Of a stretch of 55,739 bases of DNA, positions 40,242-48,992 are shown piece after piece. Made by a program: the position numbers and the translations under genes. Each line of letters begins with the position of its first letter. Position 1 is the first letter of the stretch. The DNA lies in NCBI GenBank assembly GCA_003223395.1, contig QHUZ01000087.1, forward strand, positions 1 to 55,739, read 5' to 3'. The DNA comes from Gemmatimonadota bacterium (lineage in GTDB: Bacteria; Gemmatimonadota; Gemmatimonadetes; Gemmatimonadales; GWC2-71-9). The notes beneath the pieces are model-generated. The model had not been told where the DNA came from. It searched no databases and saw only the letters and a program-made list of their open reading frames with translations.

Positions 40242-43200
40242 TCCGCGCATTCCAAGTACTCCAAGCCGCAGTAGTGCTTTCGCTGGCGACGACGGTTCTC
40301 GCTGCGCCCCTCTCGGCCCAGACGATGGCGCCCAAGGGCGGCACGCAATCTGTGGTCGCGAATGCGATCACTAAGGTCACATTTTCGATCACGAACAACA
40401 CGGGCATGAGCCGGCCGTTCAATCTCAATCCCTGCGTTCCCAGTGGTACTGTCACGGCATGTTCAGCACCTTCTGTGATCTTCGTGCCGAGTCCCATGAC
40501 CATGAACTTTGACGTCACCTTCAGTACCGGATCGACGACCGGCTCAGGACGAATCGATCTGAGTATTGCCGGTGGCGGCGATAACGGTTGGGTCAATGTC
40601 ACGGTCACCGCCGGCACCGGCGTGGCTATCACGCCGCACGCCGGGACGACCGGGGCGACGGCCAATAGCAGCGGGAATGCCGCCTCGTTCACCGTGCAAA
40701 ACACCGGCACCGTCCAGAAGACCTTCAGTTTCACCTGCGGAGCGATGTCTAACGTGAGTTGCGGTACGACGCCCGCGCCCGTGACGCTCGACGCCGGCGC
40801 GCAAACGAACGTCAGCATGCCCTACAGTTCGGGTGATCCTGGGACCGGCAAGGTATCGATCATCGCCACGGGGCCGAGTGCCACCGATGCCGGGACGTAC
40901 ACGGTGTCGATCAATGGCGTGGACGTGACGCCGGACGGCGGCACCGCGCCGACGCGGACCCCGAACACCGGGGGCTATAGTGAGCCCTTTTACGTACGGA
41001 ATGCGGCAACAACGCAAAACACGTTCAGCTTCTCGTGCTACGCAGTGACTGGCGTGACCTGCGGCACCGTGCCGGCCCCAGTGACGCTGGCGGGTACGAG
41101 CCAGACGACGGTGTACATGCCATACAGCGTGGGGGCGCCGGGCACCGGGATATTTTATTTCACGGCGTCGGGCACCAATTCCAACGACAATGGCAGCTAC
41201 TCGGTGCCGATCGTGTCGTACGGCGTAGCAGTGACGCCCGACAATGGCGCGGCGCCGACGCGGACCGCGAACACCGGCGGGTACAGCGAGACGTTCACCG
41301 TGCAGAACACCGGTTCGGCGAACAATACCTTCACGTTCAGCTGCACCGGCGCTGGCGGCGTGACCTGTGGAACTGTTCCCGCATCGGTACCGCTGTCCGC
41401 GGGCGGCCAAACGACGGTGAGCATGCCGTACAGCGTCGGTGCACCGGGCACGGGGACGCTGACACTGACCGCGACGGGCACGAGCGCGAGCGATGCCGGC
41501 AGCTACTCGGTACCGATCGCGTCGTACGGCGTCGTGGTTACGCCTGATGGGCAAATCGGACAGACCCGCTTCGCCAATACTGGTGGATATAGCGAGACGT
41601 TTGCTGTCCGGAATAGTGGCACGGCCGGTAACACTTACAGCTTTGCATGCACCGCTACAGGCGGGATTGTGTGCGGCGCGAATCCCGCGTCACTAGCCAT
41701 TGACGCAGGCGTCACGACGAATGTCACCATGCCGTACAGCACGGGCACCGCGGGAACCGGTACACTCACGCTGACTGCCACGGGAACGAACTCCAACGAC
41801 GCAGGATCTTTCAGCGTTCCCGTAGCATTGTCCCTGTCGTGGATCGCGACTGGGACGTTCACTGTAGACGGCAACTTCTTCGCGGAGGAAACGGATAACA
41901 GTTACAACACCGTAGGCCAGCTCCTGCAGGCCACCGATGGCCGCGGCCAAGTCACCAACTATCAGTACGGCGGAAACAGCAATAGCGCATTCCCGACACG
42001 AGTCACCGTGGTGCACGATGGATCGGGAAGCGTCGATCTCGTCACCAACATCGGCTATGACGGCAACCAACAAGTCGCGTCGCTGCAGGATCCCGGCGGC
42101 TCGTTCCGCTATTTCACCTACGACACATTCGGGCGCCTCAGGCAGGTGAAGAACAACGCCGGAAGCGTTGTCAAAGCCTACGGCTATGTGTACTCGGCCA
42201 CGAGCGCAAACGGTTGGACGTTCCAACCCACGAGCCCGAACGCGGTGATCGATACGACATTTTTGCAACAAACTCCCACAGTGCAATTCGTCGCCAGTAC
42301 AGGGTTCGTCGATGGCCTTGGGGCACCGCTGCAAACCGTCGTGCAGGACGGCACGAACTACTACGTAACGGCCACGCAATACGACGCGGCGCGCCGCCCG
42401 TGGCGGAAATGGAAGGCGTATCCTCGCACCACGGCGGGATACGATCCGAGCTTCGCGACCAACGCGACGAATTACTATACGACGTATCATGGCACGACGG
42501 CCACGCCCTACTCTGAGACCCAGTATCGTGCCGATGCGTCGAATCGCGTCGCTAAAGTCGTTCCGGAATACCTGGGCAGCACGCCTTCCGTCTGGACGCT
42601 GACGAGCTATGACGTCGATCCCGCCGGCAAGCGCGCGATCCTGGAGTTCGCCGACGAGTTGGGAAAAAAGATCCGGCGCTACACCGACATTTTCGGGAAC
42701 ATCGTCCAGTCCGTCGCCGGAAATGGCGCTCCGGAAGCGGCGACCACTCAAATGGCCTACAATGTGGTTGGCCGCCGGACGCAGCTGACCGATCCCCGCG
42801 GACTCATCACGACCTACGCGCTCAATACCCGCGGCCTGCTGGTCTCTCGCACCGGCCCTGACGACGGGACCGTAAACTCTAAGTACGACAGAGCCGGCAA
42901 TCTCCGGTACACGCAGAACGCAAACCAATCGCCTGCCGGCCAAGTGGCCTTCACGACGTACGACTTCGCAGGTCGGGCGCTCACGTCCGGGCTGGGCACG
43001 GCCACCTGGTCGATGTTGGATCCGGACGCCGGAACTCCGCCTACGCTCGAGACCACCCAAAGCAACTGGCTGGCGGTGCGTGCGTACGATGCGAAGCCGC
43101 TCACCTCAGCGTTCCCCTGGACCTTGTTCAGCAGCCAGATCGGCCCTCTCACGTTGACCAACGTGAGCGGGCGATTGGCCGCGAATGCGGACAGGTCGAA

Positions 43201-43684
43201 CGGTGCGTGGCAGGTCACGCTGTTTAGCTACGACGCCGATGGTCAGGTCGCCACGCGCTACACGTACACGCAAGCCAACGGCGGCGCCAGCGTCTTGACG
43301 GCGCTGAACACGACCGACGCATTCACTCGCGATCTCCGCGGTGAGCTGACGCAGCGCTCGGTCACGGTTGGTACGAGCACATTCTATCAATGGTACGACT
43401 ACGACGGCCGCGGGCTGCTATGGAAAACCTACGCCTCGATTAGCGCCTTCAAGCCGGCGACTCCGGACGCCACGGACACTTACGGACCGACGGCCCAAGT
43501 CAAAGACTATCAGTTCCAGAGCGGTCCGCTCGTTCCCATCACCTACACGGTTCGCGGGCAGACGAGGTTCGTGGGTGACCCGGCAAGCACGACTTATCCG
43601 TTCTCTGCCCACTACGCCTATCTCGCTACGACGCGTCCGGCAATCTGTTGTCGTTGCAGCGGTACCGGGAAACCGGGACGCTGA
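40238..43684 (+). CDS. RHS/YD-repeat toxin shell, 5' part (frameshifted into next frame)
   Basis: The protein has a Sec signal (AAVVLSLATTVLAAPLSAQ), then four repeats of about 101 residues (40619-41836), then a YD-repeat shell from about residue 545: NTVGQLLQATDGRGQVTNYQ, YDTFGRLRQV, YDFAGRALTS, YDADGQVATRYTY. The frame ends in unlikely TRPAICCRCSGTGKPGR. Around 43622-43627 one missing base would join YAYLA to YDASGNLLSLQRYRETG in the next frame, so this and the next entry are one protein of about 1630 residues. Its ATG overlaps the stop of the duplicate C-terminus. Confidence 0.85.
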   Translation: MIRAFQVLQAAVVLSLATTVLAAPLSAQTMAPKGGTQSVVANAITKVTFSITNNTGMSRPFNLNPCVPSGTVTACSAPSVIFVPSPMTMNFDVTFSTGSTTGSGRIDLSIAGGGDNGWVNVTVTAGTGVAITPHAGTTGATANSSGNAASFTVQNTGTVQKTFSFTCGAMSNVSCGTTPAPVTLDAGAQTNVSMPYSSGDPGTGKVSIIATGPSATDAGTYTVSINGVDVTPDGGTAPTRTPNTGGYSEPFYVRNAATTQNTFSFSCYAVTGVTCGTVPAPVTLAGTSQTTVYMPYSVGAPGTGIFYFTASGTNSNDNGSYSVPIVSYGVAVTPDNGAAPTRTANTGGYSETFTVQNTGSANNTFTFSCTGAGGVTCGTVPASVPLSAGGQTTVSMPYSVGAPGTGTLTLTATGTSASDAGSYSVPIASYGVVVTPDGQIGQTRFANTGGYSETFAVRNSGTAGNTYSFACTATGGIVCGANPASLAIDAGVTTNVTMPYSTGTAGTGTLTLTATGTNSNDAGSFSVPVALSLSWIATGTFTVDGNFFAEETDNSYNTVGQLLQATDGRGQVTNYQYGGNSNSAFPTRVTVVHDGSGSVDLVTNIGYDGNQQVASLQDPGGSFRYFTYDTFGRLRQVKNNAGSVVKAYGYVYSATSANGWTFQPTSPNAVIDTTFLQQTPTVQFVASTGFVDGLGAPLQTVVQDGTNYYVTATQYDAARRPWRKWKAYPRTTAGYDPSFATNATNYYTTYHGTTATPYSETQYRADASNRVAKVVPEYLGSTPSVWTLTSYDVDPAGKRAILEFADELGKKIRRYTDIFGNIVQSVAGNGAPEAATTQMAYNVVGRRTQLTDPRGLITTYALNTRGLLVSRTGPDDGTVNSKYDRAGNLRYTQNANQSPAGQVAFTTYDFAGRALTSGLGTATWSMLDPDAGTPPTLETTQSNWLAVRAYDAKPLTSAFPWTLFSSQIGPLTLTNVSGRLAANADRSNGAWQVTLFSYDADGQVATRYTYTQANGGASVLTALNTTDAFTRDLRGELTQRSVTVGTSTFYQWYDYDGRGLLWKTYASISAFKPATPDATDTYGPTAQVKDYQFQSGPLVPITYTVRGQTRFVGDPASTTYPFSAHYAYLATTRPAICCRCSGTGKPGR
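40619..41836 (+). repeat. Four tandem 101-residue extracellular repeats
   Basis: Each unit of about 305 bases codes for G-V-x-V-T-P-D, TGGYSETFTVQN, a cysteine pair spaced like FSCTGAGGVTCG, MPYSVGAPGTGTLTLTATG and AGSYSVPI. The two Cys in each unit probably form a disulphide, fitting a secreted Ig-like stalk. Units 2-4 are closest to each other. Confidence 0.8.
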
Positions 43685-45138
43685 TCGATAACCTGACCTA
43701 CACCAATGCCTCTACGTCCGACCGCCTGACTTCGATAGCAGACGCGGTCGCGCCCACGGCCGAGACGTGGGATGTCGAAAGCGGCAGCTTCACCTACGAC
43801 GCCAACGGGAATATCACATCGGCGCCCGCGCCGTATTCGATCACTGCGGTCACCTACGATCCGCGCAATCTGCCGATTTCCATCACGCGTGTCGACACGA
43901 CCACGAACTATCGCTACGACGATGGGGGACAGCGGATCACCAAGCAGGTAGGCACCGGGAATACCGAGGTCTACCTTCGCGAGGCGTCCAACGTGATCGC
44001 CGTCTTTACGGTAGATGGCACGGGGACGCCGGTGTCGTCGTACTTCAACATCCTTTGGGAGACCCGCGTCATCGGCCGGCACACCAACACCGCGGTGCGG
44101 ACCTACTACCACACGGACATGCTCGGCAGCACCCGCGCCGTCGTCTTGAGCACGACCGGCGCGGTCGTGGAGAGCTACGATTTCGAGCCCTGGGGTCTGT
44201 TAATGCCCGGCCGCACACTGGCGGGCCCGACCAAAGAAGGCTTCGGCGGAAAGGAGCAGGACGTCGAGTCGGGGATGGACTACTTCGGCGCGCGGTACTA
44301 CCTGCCTGCGCTGGGCCGTTGGGCGTCGGTTGATCCTGCGATGGATGCCATGCCTGGTTGGTCGCCGTACAACTACGTCTACGACAATCCCGTGCTGCAT
44401 GTCGACCCCGATGGCAAACAGGTGGACGTGAAAGAAACGAATGCCTATTGGGAACAGACAGCGATCGAAGGGCATCAAAAGGGCGGGATCCGCGGCAACG
44501 TCCAGGCCGGTTTCGCAACGGTGATGTCCACCGTTGTCGAATTCGGCGGTCTGAACCTGATGGATCAAGGGACTGACGAGATCGCCGACGGACAAATCGC
44601 GAAAGGCGTATTCCATACGACACTCGGCGTGTTGTCGCTCATGCCGATGCCCGGCCCGAAGGGTACGGGATCGGCCGTGCGGAGCACGGAGAGCATCGCG
44701 GTAGAAGTAGGAGAGGCGGCGTCGCGAGGAGGTCGCGGGGTCTGGTCACTTGACAATTTCACCCGAGGTAGGGCAATTGAGGATGCAGTATCGAAGGCGC
44801 TCGGGCTGAAGCAATTTGCTGTGCACAACGTTCCGGTGATCGATGCGTTTGAGCATGGTGTGGCCACGAGCATCAAGTCGATCGATCTGGCGGCCTCGAG
44901 TTATCAGAGTGGCGGTCGCCTGCTGCGTACGCTGAACGGCTATGTAGACGCGTTGAAAGAGTTCAAGGGCGGCTTCAGCTGGGGGACGGAGCGTGTCGGC
45001 GCCGTCACGTCGCGACAGCTCGTTCTGGCCGTTCCGGAAGGCATAACCTTGTCGGCGTCTCAAGCCAAGGCGCTTGCTGCCGCGATCAGTCGAGCCCAGG
45101 AGATGGGGGTGGACATCATCATCCAGGAGATCCATTGA
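43648..45138 (+). CDS. RHS core and C-terminal nuclease-like toxin domain
   Basis: The frame carries the end of the RHS shell and the conserved core: YHTDMLGSTRAVV, ESYDFEPWG, GFGGKEQDVESGMDYFGARY, LGRWASVDP, YNYVYDNPV, DPDGK at about residues 160-255. After that boundary come a hydrophobic pre-toxin segment and a variable end with GRAIEDAVSKALGL, NVPVIDAFEHGVATSIKSID and RQLVLAVPEG. The E...D...SxK order suits a PD-(D/E)XK nuclease fold. The first codon here is only where this frame opens; translation should come from the upstream part. Its stop overlaps the immunity candidate (TTGA). Confidence 0.85.
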   Translation: MSLQRYRETGTLIDNLTYTNASTSDRLTSIADAVAPTAETWDVESGSFTYDANGNITSAPAPYSITAVTYDPRNLPISITRVDTTTNYRYDDGGQRITKQVGTGNTEVYLREASNVIAVFTVDGTGTPVSSYFNILWETRVIGRHTNTAVRTYYHTDMLGSTRAVVLSTTGAVVESYDFEPWGLLMPGRTLAGPTKEGFGGKEQDVESGMDYFGARYYLPALGRWASVDPAMDAMPGWSPYNYVYDNPVLHVDPDGKQVDVKETNAYWEQTAIEGHQKGGIRGNVQAGFATVMSTVVEFGGLNLMDQGTDEIADGQIAKGVFHTTLGVLSLMPMPGPKGTGSAVRSTESIAVEVGEAASRGGRGVWSLDNFTRGRAIEDAVSKALGLKQFAVHNVPVIDAFEHGVATSIKSIDLAASSYQSGGRLLRTLNGYVDALKEFKGGFSWGTERVGAVTSRQLVLAVPEGITLSASQAKALAAAISRAQEMGVDIIIQEIH

Positions 45139-45602
45139 GATTTGTGGAGATCTACGTTCGGGAGGGGAAAGTCCTGCTACCAACGCTCGCGGTTCGGAGC
45201 GGTGACATCATCACGGTATTTGAGCCCGTGAGGGCTCTTGACTTGAGCGACCGCGACAAGATTGTAGCGGCAATCGCGAAGGCTGTGTCCGAACCCCTCC
45301 CGCGCGTGGACTTGATCGACCCTGCCGCCCATGCGCGGACGAAGCCGCTTCCCCGCGCGGTCAAGGCGCGATCGTGGACCGCGTTTGCGAAGCCGGCAAG
45401 GCAGTGGGTCTTGCGAGAAGAGGGCAGGAATCTGGTTCTGCTCTCGACGCATCATGCGTACAACTACGGATTTCAAGAGGACGACCAACCAACAAGAGTG
45501 TGGCCGGGTGATACCGATCCGGCTATCGTGGGGAGAGAGACGGTCGATCTGATCCTCCAGGCGGCCAGGGAGAACGCGACTCAGCCCTCGCAATCGGCTT
45601 AG
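45135..45602 (+). CDS. Candidate immunity protein for the RHS toxin
   Basis: The 155-residue cytosolic protein starts at TTG 45135, overlapping the toxin stop by four bases. It shows IYVREGKVLLPTLAVRSGD, EPVRALDLSDRDKIVAAIAK, RAVKARSWTAFAKPARQW and ETVDLILQAA, a pattern I have seen in small proteins following polymorphic toxins. Position, size and lack of a signal fit an immunity factor. Binding to the toxin is inferred, not shown. Confidence 0.72.
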   Translation: MRFVEIYVREGKVLLPTLAVRSGDIITVFEPVRALDLSDRDKIVAAIAKAVSEPLPRVDLIDPAAHARTKPLPRAVKARSWTAFAKPARQWVLREEGRNLVLLSTHHAYNYGFQEDDQPTRVWPGDTDPAIVGRETVDLILQAARENATQPSQSA

Positions 45603-45722
45603 CGCGGCAAGGCGTTCCCGACGGGCGCCACATGGCTGCTCATGTTCTTGATTCCTTTCAAAAGCCCACCTCGTCTGGACGTTCCTTCATACAGAAAAGC
45701 CGCTGTTCGTCCACGAAACCTT

Positions 45723-45811
45723 GCCCTTGACAAGGGCTGGAACGGGCGGCAATTCGGATGCAATAACCGTCATTCCGTTGGTCAGCAGACCCGCCTGCGG
45801 AGGTCACATCG
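45723..45811 (+). promoter_or_regulatory. SusC upstream region with operator-like palindrome
   Basis: GCCCTTGACAAGGGC (45723-45737) is a perfect 7+1+7 inverted repeat that contains TTGACA, a consensus -35. The -10 at normal spacing (CAATTC) is weak, so an activator or repressor at the palindrome is plausible. GGAGG at 45801-45805 is the SusC ribosome binding site. The preceding 120 bases hold nothing recognisable. Confidence 0.45.
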
Positions 45812-48800
45812 ATGCTTCTGAATCGACACGTAGGGCCCATCCTCGCGTTCCTGTCCGTCCTCGCCACTCCCCTCGCCGCCCAGAACGGCTCGATCCGCGG
45901 CCAAGTCGTCGACAGCGTCACCCAGCAGGGGCTCGTCGGCGCCACAGTCCTCATTCAGGGGCAACCGCGACAGACGGCAACCGGTGCCGACGGCAGCTTC
46001 ACGCTGAGCGACGTGCCGCCAGGCACGGTCGTACTCAAGGTGACGCGCATCGGCTTCGGTCCACAGACGAGATCGGTGACCGTCGCTGCGGGTGCCAGCG
46101 CCGAGGCGCGGTTCGCGCTCACGCCGCAGGCCTCGCTCCTCGAGGCCGTGGTCGTCACAGGTTACGGCTCGCAGCGACGCGAAGCGATCACCGGCTCTGT
46201 CTCAACCGTGGATCCGAGCGCGGCAAACGTGGGCGTGAAGACCAACGTCGATCAAATGCTGCAGGGCCGCGCGGCCGGCGTCGACATCATCCAAAACAAC
46301 GGCGAGCCCGGCGCCGGGATGCAGATCCTGATCCGCGGCGGCAGCTCGATCAGCAATACCAACGAACCGCTCTACGTCATCGACGGCGTCGCGATCAACA
46401 ACGTCCCGACGCAGCCGGACGGCATGGGCGCGGGTGGCGCACCACCGCTGGCGCGCAACCCCCTGAACATGATCAATCCCGGCGACATCGCTGCGATCAC
46501 GATCCTCAAGGACGCCTCCGCGACGGCGATTTACGGCAGCCGCGCCGCGAACGGGGTCGTGCTGATCGAAACGAAACACGGCACCAGCGCCGGTCCGTCC
46601 ACCGTCGAATATGACGGCTACGTTGCCGCGTCATCCCCGTCCAAGCGTCTCGACCTGGTCACCGCTCCCGAGTACCGTCAGTTCGTCACGGGGCAGGTCG
46701 CCCAGTTTGTCGCGGACACGGCCCTCTGTCCCCCGTTCGCCGTCGATTCGATCGCCTACAAGGCATGTTTCAGTGCCGCCCGGGGACTCGATCCGAAGCA
46801 CCTCGCCAACCTGGGTAAAGCAAACACCGATTGGGAGCGCGCGGTCACGCGCACCGCAGTCACGCACAATCACAATCTCTCATTCTCGGGCGGCAGCGAA
46901 GACACACGGTATCGGGCATCGATGAATTACATGAGCCAGCCCGGCGTGGCGATGAATAGCGGCCTGGAGCGGATCCAGGGAATGCTGAGCGCCAATCACC
47001 GGGCATTCGACAATCGCCTGCGCCTGGCGTTGACGGTGACCACGTCGCGCGAAAACGACACCTACATCACGTACGAGAACACCGGTGGCTTCGAAGGCGG
47101 CGTCTTCCAGAACATCGCGATCTTCAATCCGACGCAGCCGGTCGCGGTAACCGACTCGACCGGCACGCGCTATTACGAGGTCCCAGTCGGCACCTCCGTG
47201 CGGAATCCCGTGGCGTTGGCCGCACAGGTCCAGAACGTCGGCAACGCCACGCGCACCCTGGGAAACTCGAGTGCCGAGTTCGACCTCACGTCGGGACTTA
47301 CCGCCAAGATCGCCGTCGGCCTCGATCACTCGGACGGCATCCGCCAGATCTACTTCCCCAACAAGAATCCCGTGGGTGTGGCACTCGGCGGCGGGCTGGC
47401 CCAACAAGCCGAACTCGGGAACACGACGAAGACGTTGCAGACATTACTCACCTTCAATCGTCAGTCCGGCAACAACAGCTTCGACATGGTGGGCGGCTAC
47501 GAGTACACGAAATTCAACAACAATCTCGTGACGGCGCAGGGGGTCGGATTCTTCACCGATGCCTATGGCTTCAACAATCTCAGCGTCGCCGCCTCGCGCA
47601 CCGTTAGTTCGAACGCGACTGACTGGAAGCTCGCCTCGTTCCTGTCGCGCGCGAACTACGGGTACAAAGACAAGTACTTCGTCACCGGAATTCTCCGGTA
47701 TGACGGATCGTCGGTCTTCGCCACCGGGCATCAGTGGGCGCTGTTCCCGGGCCTCTCGGCCTCGTGGAAGCTGAGCCAGGAAGGCTTCGCCAGCAGCCTG
47801 CCGTTCTCCGATCTCCGGCTGCGAGTGGGTTGGGGACGCCAGGGCAACCCGGGCATTCCACCCTATCAATCGCTCGTCCTGATGAGCGGCGGCACGGGCG
47901 GCACGTATCCGTGGGGCGACACCCCGCAGAGCGGCGTGTTCCCGGTCGGCAACGGCAACAAGGACCTCAAGTGGGAGCAGACGGACCAGTACAACGTGGG
48001 GGTCGACTTCGGCCTCTGGGGTAACCGCCTCGCCGGCACGGCGGAGCTTTACGTGAAGAAGACCTCCAACCTTCTCGAGTTGGTCGGGGCGCAGCAGCCC
48101 GCCAATAATTCCCAGACGTTGGTGAACGTCGGCAAGCTGCGGAATCACGGCTTCGAGCTGACGCTCGACGCGCTGCTCGCGTCGCGGCCCAGTCTCACGT
48201 GGCGCGCAGGGATCACGTTTGCCGCCGCGCGGAACAAGGTCGTGTCACTGGGCCCGTTCAGCTTCCTGCGGTCCGGAGTCGTCAGCGGGCAGGGACAATC
48301 CGATCAATGGGCGGAGCGCCTGATCCCAGGACAGCCGCTCGGCACGTTCTATGGGCCGGTGTTCGTGGGCGTCGATGCGGCCGGCCATCAGCTGTTTGCC
48401 TGCACGGCGGCAACATCGGGCTGCACCAACGGACAGACCACGAACGGGTTGGGGCCCGCTTCCGCCGACTATGCCATCATCGGCAACGCGAATCCCGACT
48501 TCACCTTCGGGTTCCGCAACCAGATCACCTGGGGCAAGTTCGATATCAGCGCGCTGATTCGCGGCTCGGTCGGCCAGGACGTGTTCAACAACACGGCGCT
48601 GGTGTATTCGACGAAGAGCGACGCGCTTTCGGACAAGAATTTCCTGCGGCCCGCACTGACCGATGGGGTGGGGCTGCATGAGCCGGCGATCTACTCGTCA
48701 CGCTGGGTCGAGTCCGCGTCCTTCGTGCGGCTGCAGAACGTGACGGTGGACTACGCGCTGGATCTACCGGGCCTGGTGCGGAGCGCCCGCAGCATGCACC

Positions 48801-48979
48801 TGTTCGTGTCGGTCGATAATTTGTTGGTCCTGACGGGATATACGGGCCTCGATCCCGAGGTTTCGAACCTGAACCAGAACTCGCTGACGCCCGACGCCGG
48901 CATCGCGTCACGCGGCGTCGATTATCTCAGCTACCCCCGGCCCCGCACGGTGACCGGCGGCATCCGTCTCGTCTTTTGA
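45812..48979 (+). CDS. SusC/RagA-type TonB-linked outer-membrane protein
   Basis: The 1055 residues have a signal peptide (LAFLSVLATPLAAQ), a carboxypeptidase-regulatory-like domain (GSIRGQVVDSVTQQGLVGA), the plug (VVVTGYGSQRREAITGSVST, LYVIDGVAINNVP, ILKDASATAIYGSRAANGVV) and a 22-strand barrel ending in RPRTVTGGIRLVF. It imports glycans or peptides bound by SusD, powered by TonB. The SusD gene follows after 13 bases. The nearby GH97 enzyme hints at alpha-glucans. Confidence 0.96.
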   Translation: MLLNRHVGPILAFLSVLATPLAAQNGSIRGQVVDSVTQQGLVGATVLIQGQPRQTATGADGSFTLSDVPPGTVVLKVTRIGFGPQTRSVTVAAGASAEARFALTPQASLLEAVVVTGYGSQRREAITGSVSTVDPSAANVGVKTNVDQMLQGRAAGVDIIQNNGEPGAGMQILIRGGSSISNTNEPLYVIDGVAINNVPTQPDGMGAGGAPPLARNPLNMINPGDIAAITILKDASATAIYGSRAANGVVLIETKHGTSAGPSTVEYDGYVAASSPSKRLDLVTAPEYRQFVTGQVAQFVADTALCPPFAVDSIAYKACFSAARGLDPKHLANLGKANTDWERAVTRTAVTHNHNLSFSGGSEDTRYRASMNYMSQPGVAMNSGLERIQGMLSANHRAFDNRLRLALTVTTSRENDTYITYENTGGFEGGVFQNIAIFNPTQPVAVTDSTGTRYYEVPVGTSVRNPVALAAQVQNVGNATRTLGNSSAEFDLTSGLTAKIAVGLDHSDGIRQIYFPNKNPVGVALGGGLAQQAELGNTTKTLQTLLTFNRQSGNNSFDMVGGYEYTKFNNNLVTAQGVGFFTDAYGFNNLSVAASRTVSSNATDWKLASFLSRANYGYKDKYFVTGILRYDGSSVFATGHQWALFPGLSASWKLSQEGFASSLPFSDLRLRVGWGRQGNPGIPPYQSLVLMSGGTGGTYPWGDTPQSGVFPVGNGNKDLKWEQTDQYNVGVDFGLWGNRLAGTAELYVKKTSNLLELVGAQQPANNSQTLVNVGKLRNHGFELTLDALLASRPSLTWRAGITFAAARNKVVSLGPFSFLRSGVVSGQGQSDQWAERLIPGQPLGTFYGPVFVGVDAAGHQLFACTAATSGCTNGQTTNGLGPASADYAIIGNANPDFTFGFRNQITWGKFDISALIRGSVGQDVFNNTALVYSTKSDALSDKNFLRPALTDGVGLHEPAIYSSRWVESASFVRLQNVTVDYALDLPGLVRSARSMHLFVSVDNLLVLTGYTGLDPEVSNLNQNSLTPDAGIASRGVDYLSYPRPRTVTGGIRLVF

Positions 48980-48992
48980 GGAGGCTGGTCAT

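Noticed and set aside
43622-43627. Programmed ribosomal frameshift in the RHS gene
   Set aside because: The site lacks a slippery heptamer and a clear downstream stimulatory structure; a lost base explains it more simply.
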